Both the position numbers and the translations under genes were made by a program. The notes beneath the pieces were generated by a model. That model worked only from the letters and a program-made list of their open reading frames with translations, ran no database searches and was not told the origin of the DNA. A stretch of DNA of 11,980 nt from Acidobacteriaceae bacterium. GTDB lineage: Bacteria; Acidobacteriota; Terriglobia; Terriglobales; Acidobacteriaceae. Location of the stretch: contig JAICMT010000013.1 in assembly GCA_025929125.1 (NCBI GenBank), forward strand, positions 1 to 11,980, in the 5' to 3' direction. Shown piece after piece: positions 7,161 through 11,980 of the stretch (its first letter is position 1; each line of letters begins with the position of its first letter).

Positions 7161-7349
7161 CTAACCTTTGACGATCTTGCCGGTCTTGATGCAGCTGGTG
7201 CAAACGCGAAGCCGCTTGCTTGCGCCGCCGATAACGGCTTTGACCGGGCGCAGATTCACATCCCACCGGCGGCGGGTCTTGTTATTCGCGTGGGAGACGT
7301 TATTGCCGAATTGCGGGCCTTTGCCGCAGAGTTCACACTTGGCTGCCAT
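7161..7349 (-). CDS. rpmB: 50S ribosomal protein L28
   Basis: A 62-residue basic protein matching L28, a component of the large ribosomal subunit. The signatures [18 protein letters not shown] (8-25) and RRRW following it are typical. It has two CxxC pairs, Cys5/Cys8 and Cys50/Cys53, so it is the zinc-binding form, as opposed to the cysteine-free paralogue many bacteria express under zinc limitation. GGAG lies seven bases before the ATG. The gene follows a tRNA-Val on the same strand by about 85 bases and ends in a strong intrinsic terminator. No rpmG partner is present next to it. Confidence 0.97.
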   Translation of the reverse strand: MAAKCELCGKGPQFGNNVSHANNKTRRRWDVNLRPVKAVIGGASKRLRVCTSCIKTGKIVKG

Positions 7350-7433
7350 GGAAGTACTCCAATCCTGAATCGCAAAACTTGTGCCATTTCGCCCGCCGGT
7401 CCAGCGGCCGCCCTTCGGAACTGGGCCTGGAAA

Positions 7434-7510
7434 TGGTAGGCACGAGGAGACTCGAACTCCTGACCTCTACCGTGTCAAGGTAGCGCTCTAACCAACTGAG
7501 CTACGCGCCT
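7434..7510 (-). tRNA. tRNA-Val (GAC)
   Basis: A complete 77-base cloverleaf on the minus strand: acceptor AGGCGCG with CGTGCCT (one G-U pair), D-arm GCTC/GAGC, anticodon stem CTACC/GGTAG around loop TTGACAC (anticodon GAC, valine), and T-arm AGGAG-TTCGAGT-CTCCT. The discriminator is A and the CCA end is encoded (7434-7436). It sits upstream of rpmB and may share its transcript. Confidence 0.97.
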
Positions 7511-7525
7511 GAGGTGCGTCGTTTC

Positions 7526-7555
7526 AGTGTAACCGGAACCGGCGGCCTCAGGCAA
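7526..7555 (-). promoter_or_regulatory. probable promoter of the tRNA-Val gene
   Basis: On the minus strand TTGCCT (7550-7555) and TACACT (7526-7531) lie 18 bases apart, each a 4/6 match to consensus. Transcription would begin near 7519, eight to nine bases before the mature tRNA 5' end, a usual distance for a tRNA gene. It probably also feeds rpmB. Confidence 0.45.
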
Positions 7556-7615
7556 TGGTTTTGAGGCACAAGCAATGGCCGTTTGCCGATGCAATAGGAT
7601 GGGTTCTGCTGATCT

Positions 7616-8197
7616 ATGGCCTTCCTCAAGCAATTCGGCGCAGTGCCAAACCTTCTGACGCTCACACGGCTGTTCATCATTCCGTTTCTGGTCATTACCA
7701 TCCTCGACCGCCAATTTCATCTGGCGTTCGCCTTATTTGTGGTGGCCGGTGTGAGCGACGGTTTCGATGGGCTGATGGCGCGATTGCTTTCGCAGCGCAC
7801 CCGGCTAGGCCAATATCTGGATCCAATTGCCGATAAATTGCTCCTGAGTACGCTTTTTCTTGTACTTACGCATGTATCGCTGGTGCCGCGCTACGTCACG
7901 GTGCTGGTATTCAGCCGCGACTTGGGAATCCTGCTCATCTCAACATTGCTGTTTGCAACGAACGTGCTGCGCGATTTTCGGCCCAGCCTGCTAGGCAAGC
8001 TGAATACTGCGGTACAGATTGTGGGCTTGACCGTAGTTATGGTCGGACAGGTCTGGTCGTACGAGTACCTCGGAACCGTGAGATCTGCCCTTCTGAAGTT
8101 GATCGCGGTGCTTGCTCCGCTTTCGGCCGCCCAGTATGCGTGGATTGTGATCCGGCGGGTCAGCGCTGCTGAAGCTCACGCGACGTCGCAGCCATAG
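7616..8197 (+). CDS. pgsA: CDP-alcohol phosphatidyltransferase, probably phosphatidylglycerophosphate synthase
   Basis: A 193-residue integral membrane enzyme of the CDP-alcohol phosphatidyltransferase family. The full signature D-x2-DG-x2-AR-x8-G-x3-D-x3-D is present: Asp48, Asp51-Gly52, Ala55-Arg56, Gly65, Asp69, Asp73. These residues bind the metals and the CDP-diacylglycerol. About five to six hydrophobic helices follow the amphipathic N-terminus; NLLTLTRL at 12-19 is the usual start of the first. Length and the N-terminal pattern fit PgsA, which condenses CDP-diacylglycerol with glycerol-3-phosphate, the first step to phosphatidylglycerol and cardiolipin. A related family member with another alcohol acceptor is possible. 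The ATG is the only start available, and no Shine-Dalgarno precedes it. It is divergent from tRNA-Val. Confidence 0.88.
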   Translation: MAFLKQFGAVPNLLTLTRLFIIPFLVITILDRQFHLAFALFVVAGVSDGFDGLMARLLSQRTRLGQYLDPIADKLLLSTLFLVLTHVSLVPRYVTVLVFSRDLGILLISTLLFATNVLRDFRPSLLGKLNTAVQIVGLTVVMVGQVWSYEYLGTVRSALLKLIAVLAPLSAAQYAWIVIRRVSAAEAHATSQP

Positions 8198-8267
8198 GGC
8201 AGGTTTCCGGCAGCTCTGCGGTCCGACTGGCGTAATCCGGGCATCTCGTCTGGAAATAGCCCGACGT

Positions 8268-8432
8268 TTAGCTGGCTTGCGCGGCTTCGTCTTCCGCGCT
8301 GTCTTCTTCGTTGAGAATGTCGTCGAATTCCGAGGAATCGAACACCTCTCCGCAGAGCTGACACTCGACAAACTCTACGTCTTCCTGGCGGGAAACGACG
8401 CGAACCTGGGGATGTTTGCAGGAGGCCGGCAT
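8268..8432 (-). CDS. small acidic zinc-ribbon-like protein
   Basis: A 54-residue protein with Cys5, His7, Cys24 and Cys27, the last two in CQLCGEVF, which looks like a one-site zinc ribbon. An acidic tail (EFDDILNEEDSAEDE) follows. The first half carries the basic residues, so the protein is strongly polarised. I chose the ATG at 8432. A TTG at 8486 in the same frame would add 18 residues, but it has no ribosome binding site and overlaps a TTGACA that looks like a -35 box. The ATG also lacks a Shine-Dalgarno. It faces pgsA convergently and is divergent from iscR. Function is unknown; small zinc ribbons often bind nucleic acid or protein partners, but nothing here shows which. Confidence 0.6.
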   Translation of the reverse strand: MPASCKHPQVRVVSRQEDVEFVECQLCGEVFDSSEFDDILNEEDSAEDEAAQAS

Positions 8433-8457
8433 ATGGGAAAGGATTGTTGTTGGAGCA

Positions 8458-8486
8458 AGTTTGCCTTTGACCGCTGGGCTTGTCAA
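8458..8486 (-). promoter_or_regulatory. possible promoter of the zinc-ribbon gene
   Basis: A perfect TTGACA (8481-8486, minus strand) is followed after 17 bases by a poor -10, CAAACT (8458-8463, 3/6). The start site would be near 8451, about 19 bases before the ATG at 8432. Confidence 0.3.
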
Positions 8487-8557
8487 TCGCTGGCAGGTGG
8501 CATAAAGCGGTCTTTTTGTGCTACCGCAAGAGAGGCGATGCGGGCAGCCAACCTCGC

Positions 8558-8586
8558 TTGCAATGGCCCCCGCGTGGACGTAAACT
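8558..8586 (+). promoter_or_regulatory. probable promoter of the isc operon
   Basis: TTGCAA (8558-8563, 4/6 to TTGACA) and TAAACT (8581-8586, 4/6 to TATAAT) are separated by exactly 17 bases. Transcription would begin near 8593, inside the operator-like palindrome, leaving a leader of about 44 bases before iscR. Confidence 0.45.
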
Positions 8587-8592
8587 ATTTAG

Positions 8593-8605
8593 GACCAATC
8601 AGGTC
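8593..8605. promoter_or_regulatory. candidate IscR operator (type-1-like)
   Basis: GACC (8593-8596) and GGTC (8602-8605) form an inverted repeat with a 5-base AT-rich spacer, AATCA. The arrangement matches the core of the enterobacterial type 1 IscR site (GACT, five bases, AGTC), with C/G in place of T/A at the inner positions; the outer wings do not match well. It lies at the predicted start site of iscR, where a repressor would block initiation. Autoregulation by cluster-loaded IscR is the known pattern in E. coli; here it is inferred. Confidence 0.42.
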
Positions 8606-8636
8606 GCATTACAGATTGGCCGAATCCAGGGCACTC

Positions 8637-9122
8637 ATGCTTCGACTCACCAAAAAAGCGGATTACGGTTTGATGGCGCTGAAGTACCTGGCTGAGCAGA
8701 CCACCCCATCGGGTCAGCCTGCGGCTCACAGTGCCAAGGACATCGCGCAGGCGTACCACATACCGCCTCCGCTTCTGGCCAAGATTCTGCAGACGCTCGC
8801 GCGTGCCGGGCTCCTGGTTTCGCATGCGGGGACGAACGGGGGATACGCTCTGGCTAGACCCGCAACCGAGATTTCGGCCTTCGAGGTCATCCGCGCCATC
8901 GATGGCCCGCTGTTCATCACCAGTTGCATCACCATCCATGGGACATGCGACCTAGCAGGTCATTGCACCATCAAAGAACCATTGCGCAAAGTGAATGACG
9001 CCATCAAGGAGTTGCTGAGCGGGATTCGCATCAGCGATCTCGCCGAACCAGCGGCCACAGAGATTCAACCGGAACAGGGGGCTGCTGTTGGGGGCGGCCT
9101 GGTCACCATCGTCGCCGTTTAG
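8637..9122 (+). CDS. iscR: Rrf2 family Fe-S cluster-responsive regulator (IscR)
   Basis: A 161-residue DNA-binding regulator. The N-terminal winged helix (1-90) shows the Rrf2 pattern: LTKKADYGLMALKYLA, a helix-turn-helix with AKDIAQAYHIPPPLLAKILQ (33-52) and the wing TNGGYALARP (66-75). Three cysteines, Cys97, Cys104 and Cys110, can hold an Fe-S cluster. Their spacing is CX6C-X5-C, against CX5C-X5-C in E. coli IscR, and the His three residues after the last Cys is Lys here; His101 and His109 lie within the cluster loop. The start is set by the family's first residues (MLRLTKKADYG); a frame open further upstream overlaps the minus-strand zinc-ribbon gene and is not used. It leads the isc operon, 66 bases before iscS, and probably represses it when clusters are sufficient. 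Confidence 0.94.
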   Translation: MLRLTKKADYGLMALKYLAEQTTPSGQPAAHSAKDIAQAYHIPPPLLAKILQTLARAGLLVSHAGTNGGYALARPATEISAFEVIRAIDGPLFITSCITIHGTCDLAGHCTIKEPLRKVNDAIKELLSGIRISDLAEPAATEIQPEQGAAVGGGLVTIVAV

Positions 9123-9126
9123 CGAA

Positions 9127-9138
9127 GCCAATGTTGGC
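9127..9138 (+). repeat. small hairpin between iscR and iscS
   Basis: GCCA-ATGT-TGGC, four to five base pairs, starts four bases after the iscR stop and is followed by ATTCGATTT. It is too small for an efficient terminator but could act as a weak attenuator or an mRNA processing or stability element at the iscR-iscS junction. Confidence 0.3.
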
Positions 9139-9188
9139 ATTCGATTTCCCGGCGCACACAGGACATGAGACACGGAGGAGCAAGAGAG

Positions 9189-10514
9189 ATGAGCAACCAG
9201 GAAGCAATCAGCGGAAACGGCTCGGGCAGTCAGATGAGCAACAGCGGCATGATTATTACTCAGGCCAAGGGGCCGCTGCCCGAGGGCGTGCACCTCCCGC
9301 TGTACATGGACAACCACGCAACGACTCCGCTGGATCCGCGCGTGCTCGATGCCATGATGCCGTATTTCACGAATAAGTTTGGGAATGCCGCGAGCCGCAA
9401 CCATGCCTTTGGGTGGGAAGCGGAGGAGGCGGTTGAGAATGCCCGCGCGCAGATCGGGAAGCTGATCAACTGCACGCCGAAGGAGATCATCTTCACCTCA
9501 GGCGCCACCGAATCCAATAACCTCGCCATCAAGGGCATCGCAGAGATGTACCGCGAAAAGGGCAACCACATCATCACGCAGGTGACGGAGCATAAGGCCG
9601 TGCTCGATACCTGTAAGAAGCTCGAGAAGATGGGCTATAGGGTGACCTACCTGCCGGTCCAGGCAGATGGCCTGATTGACATGGACGACCTGAAGCGTGC
9701 AATTGTGAAGGACGGACCGGACAAGACGATTCTGGTCACCATCATGTACGCAAACAACGAGATTGGGGTGGTTCAGCCGATCCGGGAAATTGGCAAGATC
9801 TGCCATGAGGCCGGCGTCTTGTTCCATACTGACGCGGTCCAGGCTGTAGGCAAGATTCCTGTGGACGTGCAGGCGGACAACATTGACGTGTTGTCACTCT
9901 CGGCCCATAAGATTTACGGCCCGAAGGGGGTCGGCGCGCTGTATGTTCGTCGGCGTAATCCGCGTGTGCAGATCACGGAACAGATCAACGGCGGTGGCCA
10001 TGAGCGCGGGATGCGCTCCGGAACACTGAACGTTCCGGGCATAGTCGGACTTGGCAAGGCTTGCGAGATCGCCGGAGCAGAAATGGCAACTGAAGCGGAG
10101 CGGGAACGCGAGCTGCGCGACTACCTCCGTCACAAGCTGGAGTCCAATCTGGATTACGTTCAGGTCAACGGCAACATGGAGCATCACCTGCCGGGCAATT
10201 TGAATATGAGCTTTGTGTATGTGGAGGGTGAATCGCTGCTCATGGGCATCAATGACATTGCTGTCTCGTCCGGATCAGCCTGCACCTCGGCCACGCTCGA
10301 GCCGAGCTACGTACTGAAGGCTCTGGGTCTTGGAGATGAAATCGCGCACAGCTCCATCCGGTTCGGCCTGGGAAGGTTCAACACCAAAGCGGAGGTGGAT
10401 TACGTCGCCGATAAGATCATTGAAGTGGTCCAGAAGCTGCGCGAGTTGAGCCCGTTGTACGAGATGGTGAAGGAAGGAATTGACCTGAGCAAGATTGAGT
10501 GGGCCGCGCACTGA
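9189..10514 (+). CDS. iscS: cysteine desulfurase IscS
   Basis: A 441-residue PLP enzyme that takes sulfur from cysteine as a persulfide and hands it to Isc[12 protein letters not shown] (40-50) is the family start. The PLP lysine is Lys241 in [10 protein letters not shown]. The mobile catalytic loop SSGSACTS carries Cys365 in the group I (IscS) form. The C-terminus [21 protein letters not shown] closely resembles the E. coli IscS end that contacts IscU. E. coli IscS has 404 residues; here about 37 extra residues, rich in Ser, Gly and Asn, precede the fold and contain two MSN motifs. I chose ATG 9189 because GGAGGAG lies eight bases upstream; an ATG at 9165 is less well placed, and starts at residues 16 or 21 are conceivable. 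It lies between iscR and a possible microprotein gene that starts 14 bases after its stop. Confidence 0.97.
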   Translation: MSNQEAISGNGSGSQMSNSGMIITQAKGPLPEGVHLPLYMDNHATTPLDPRVLDAMMPYFTNKFGNAASRNHAFGWEAEEAVENARAQIGKLINCTPKEIIFTSGATESNNLAIKGIAEMYREKGNHIITQVTEHKAVLDTCKKLEKMGYRVTYLPVQADGLIDMDDLKRAIVKDGPDKTILVTIMYANNEIGVVQPIREIGKICHEAGVLFHTDAVQAVGKIPVDVQADNIDVLSLSAHKIYGPKGVGALYVRRRNPRVQITEQINGGGHERGMRSGTLNVPGIVGLGKACEIAGAEMATEAERERELRDYLRHKLESNLDYVQVNGNMEHHLPGNLNMSFVYVEGESLLMGINDIAVSSGSACTSATLEPSYVLKALGLGDEIAHSSIRFGLGRFNTKAEVDYVADKIIEVVQKLRELSPLYEMVKEGIDLSKIEWAAH

Positions 10515-10528
10515 CAAAGAGGTACGCC

Positions 10529-10786
10529 GTGATTGACCAACTCATAGGGCGCATGCAGAACAGTATGGCAGCAGCTATCGGCCAGTTGTTTACAAGCATC
10601 GAGATCTTTATCAGTGCTCTGATCGGTGCAGGATCGGCCGCACTGACAATTGATTGGTGGCGGCGGGGGGGTCAAATACAAGAGCGTTCGATGCAACTTG
10701 AGAGAAGTCCGGCCGCACCAATTACCGCGGCGTATCATCTAAAAGGAGCGACAGGAGAGAAATCATGGCATACAGCGAAAAGGTAG
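10529..10786 (+). CDS. possible single-pass membrane microprotein between iscS and iscU
   Basis: An open frame of 85 codons starting with GTG, preceded by AAAGAGGT with a six-base gap, immediately after the iscS stop. That position is what a translationally coupled operon gene would show. Residues about 14-41 are hydrophobic with one internal Glu (25), followed by a DWWRR membrane-border motif, so a single transmembrane helix with the C-terminus in the cytoplasm is likely. The tail is polar and looks less protein-like. It overlaps the iscU start by 22 bases, which is odd. A run of seven G at 10665-10671 lies in the tail region; with one G fewer the frame would end with TAA at 10740-10742, just before the iscU ribosome binding site. 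I recognise no family. It may instead be non-coding spacer. Confidence 0.45.
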   Translation: MIDQLIGRMQNSMAAAIGQLFTSIEIFISALIGAGSAALTIDWWRRGGQIQERSMQLERSPAAPITAAYHLKGATGEKSWHTAKR

Positions 10787-11187
10787 TAGACCACTACGAG
10801 AACCCCCGCAACGTCGGCACGCTGGACAAGAGCTCGGCCGAGGTAGGTACGGGACTAGTCGGGGCTCCTGAGTGCGGCGACGTGATGCGCCTGCAGATTA
10901 AGGTGAACCCTGAGACTCAGGTCATCGAGGATGCCAAGTTCAAGACTTTTGGTTGCGGATCGGCGATCGCCTCCAGCTCGCTCGCGACGGAGTGGGTAAA
11001 GGGTAAGACCGTTGCCGAGGCGCTGACGATCTCGAACACGGACATCGTGAAGGAGCTGGCACTTCCGCCGGTGAAGATTCACTGCTCCGTGCTCGCCGAG
11101 GATGCAATCCGGGCTGCCATCGGCGACTGGAAGAAGAAGAACGGCGTCACGGAGTCGGCTTCGACCGAGACCGCAGCGGCTCATTGA
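10765..11187 (+). CDS. iscU: Fe-S cluster assembly scaffold IscU
   Basis: A 140-residue scaffold on which [2Fe-2S] clusters are built from iron and IscS-derived sulfur. All key residues are present: Cys37 and Asp39 in GAPECGDVM, Cys64 in FGCGSAIASSS, and His106-Cys107 in KIHCSVLAEDA. LPPVK (100-104) is the site recognised by the HscA chaperone, which fits hscB downstream and predicts hscA nearby. E. coli IscU has 128 residues; the excess is a polar C-terminal tail rich in Thr, Ser, Glu and Ala (about 128-140). GGAG is seven bases before the ATG. It is separated from iscS by 250 bp, much more than usual in isc operons. Confidence 0.97.
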   Translation: MAYSEKVVDHYENPRNVGTLDKSSAEVGTGLVGAPECGDVMRLQIKVNPETQVIEDAKFKTFGCGSAIASSSLATEWVKGKTVAEALTISNTDIVKELALPPVKIHCSVLAEDAIRAAIGDWKKKNGVTESASTETAAAH

Positions 11188-11197
11188 TTTGCAGAAC

Positions 11198-11223
11198 CGC
11201 GGCGCCGCAGCACGGGCGCCGCG
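11198..11223 (+). repeat. strong GC hairpin between iscU and iscA
   Basis: CGCGGCGCC (11198-11206) and GGCGCCGCG (11215-11223) form a perfect 9-bp stem around an 8-base loop. It starts ten bases after the iscU stop and lies about 33 bases before the iscA ATG. No U-run follows, so it is not a standard terminator. It could protect the upstream mRNA end or set the relative output of iscRSU and iscA-hscB. Confidence 0.6.
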
Positions 11224-11256
11224 CAAGTGGTATCGAGCAGTACGATTGAAACGCCT

Positions 11257-11742
11257 ATGTCCCTTGTAACGCTCCAATCCGAGACATCAAAGAGCGCAAC
11301 TGCTGCGCCTGACGCACCGGCTCAGCCTGCTTCGCCGGTGCTCACGGCCGATGGTGAGAGCGACGGAGCAAAGACGGTTCGCATTACCGCGCGTGCTCTG
11401 AGGCGCATTCGAGCAGCCATGGCCAAGGAAAACATCTCTCCGGAAGCGGGTGGGCTGCGGCTCGGTATCACAGGTGGTGGCTGCTCCGGGCTGAGTTACA
11501 ACATCCGCTTCGACAGCCGCCCGCGGGAGCGCGACCGCGTCTACAGCTTCTCGCAGCAGCATCTGGATGCGAACTCTCCAGCCGAGGCGCCGGCATACAG
11601 GATCTTCGTCGATCCAAAGAGTTTCATTTACCTACACGGCATGATCCTCGATTACGAAGAGACATTGATGCGGCAAGGCTTCAACTTCATCAATCCGAAC
11701 TCGACCAAGAGCTGCGGCTGCGGTTCGAGCTTCTCTGCCTAA
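11257..11742 (+). CDS. iscA: A-type Fe-S carrier protein (IscA/ErpA family)
   Basis: A 161-residue A-type carrier that takes clusters from the scaffold to target enzymes. The three conserved cysteines are present: Cys76 in GGGCSGLSY and Cys153/Cys155 in SCGCGSSF. The core starts around VRITARALRRIRA (41-53) and ends at the C-terminus. IscA is normally about 107 residues. Here there is a 40-residue Ala/Pro/Ser-rich N-terminal tail and an insertion of about 12 residues (around 100-112) before the second half. I place the start at ATG 11257; a GTG ten codons upstream is possible, and neither has a Shine-Dalgarno. The operon position favours iscA, but ErpA-like function cannot be excluded. hscB starts seven bases after its stop. 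Confidence 0.92.
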   Translation: MSLVTLQSETSKSATAAPDAPAQPASPVLTADGESDGAKTVRITARALRRIRAAMAKENISPEAGGLRLGITGGGCSGLSYNIRFDSRPRERDRVYSFSQQHLDANSPAEAPAYRIFVDPKSFIYLHGMILDYEETLMRQGFNFINPNSTKSCGCGSSFSA

Positions 11743-11749
11743 GCGACCG

Positions 11750-11980
11750 ATGCAGGATCGAACCTACTTCGACATCTTTTCCCTGCCCCAGCATCTGAAT
11801 ATTGACCTCGTCGCTCTGGAGAAGAGTTTTTACGCGTTCTCACGGAAGCTGCATCCGGACCGATTTGCCGGCCGTTCTGCAGCCGAGCAGGAAGCAGCTC
11901 TCGCGGAATCTTCACGGCTCAACGACGCGTACCGCACCCTGAAGGATCCGATCGCCCGCACGGAGTACCTGCTCAAGCTC
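11750..11980 (+). CDS. hscB: Fe-S co-chaperone HscB, cut by the right edge
   Basis: The first 77 codons of a J-domain co-chaperone. It opens with YFDIFSLP, typical of HscB/Jac1, and carries the HPD motif at 35-37 in KLHPDRF, which stimulates the ATPase of the Hsp70 HscA. The J-domain continues with LNDAYRTLKDPIARTEYLL (64-82 in pattern, seen here up to residue 77). The C-terminal IscU-binding helices lie outside the window. It starts seven bases after the iscA stop with no ribosome binding site, so translation is probably coupled. By the usual gene order hscA and fdx should follow. Confidence 0.93.
   Translation, partial: MQDRTYFDIFSLPQHLNIDLVALEKSFYAFSRKLHPDRFAGRSAAEQEAALAESSRLNDAYRTLKDPIARTEYLLKL

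Noticed and set aside
8277..8636. Upstream extension of the iscR frame to 281 residues
   Set aside because: The added part overlaps the minus-strand zinc-ribbon gene and the iscR promoter/operator, and the Rrf2 family starts exactly at the ATG at 8637.
373..9137. The 10-mer CCAATGTTGG occurs in two intergenic hairpins (373-382 and 9128-9137)
   Set aside because: Repeated 10-mers are expected by chance in 12 kb, and the flanks differ; not enough to claim a shared operator.
10400..10738. 112-codon minus-strand frame across the iscS-iscU gap
   Set aside because: It runs antisense into the end of iscS, is Cys- and Pro-rich without pattern, and has no ribosome binding site.

Overview
The window comes from a GC-rich bacterial chromosome with ordinary, tightly packed genes. 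The proteins have the flavour of an acidobacterium (Acidobacteriota, probably class Terriglobia). This is inferred from the sequences, including N-terminally extended IscS and IscA and a small protein starting MSRGWESKSVE; no search was run. I see no insertion sequence, prophage, CRISPR array or integron.

Left part, minus strand (1-4839). The first 37 bases hold the start of an unknown gene. A roughly 460-bp spacer without a convincing gene separates it from rel, a bifunctional (p)ppGpp synthetase/hydrolase. Upstream of rel, and read before it, lie an ABC-2 permease and its ATPase partner, a two-gene exporter.

Middle, plus strand (5002-7091). An 82-residue charged protein, a 108-residue membrane protein, a short-chain dehydrogenase/reductase and the enamine deaminase RidA lie close together. 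The first three may be cotranscribed.

Convergent and divergent block (7103-8432). On the minus strand a tRNA-Val(GAC) precedes rpmB (ribosomal protein L28, zinc-ribbon form), which ends in a clear rho-independent terminator facing ridA. On the plus strand pgsA encodes a CDP-alcohol phosphatidyltransferase. A small acidic zinc-ribbon-like protein on the minus strand faces it.

Right part, plus strand (8558-11980). This is an ISC iron-sulfur cluster assembly operon in the classical order iscR-iscS-(small ORF)-iscU-iscA-hscB, with hscB cut by the window edge. IscS supplies sulfur, IscU is the scaffold (with the LPPVK motif that HscA recognises), IscA is an A-type carrier, HscB is the J-protein co-chaperone, and IscR is the Rrf2 regulator. 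A type-1-like IscR operator lies at the predicted iscR start site, which suggests autoregulation. The least ordinary feature is a 250-bp insertion between iscS and iscU. It carries a possible single-pass membrane microprotein with its own ribosome binding site 14 bases after iscS.

The window is mostly housekeeping DNA. I do not see a clear undescribed system. The best leads are the iscS-iscU microprotein, the strong hairpin between iscU and iscA, and several genes whose -10-like box sits 5-8 bases before the ATG with no Shine-Dalgarno, suggesting leaderless mRNAs.
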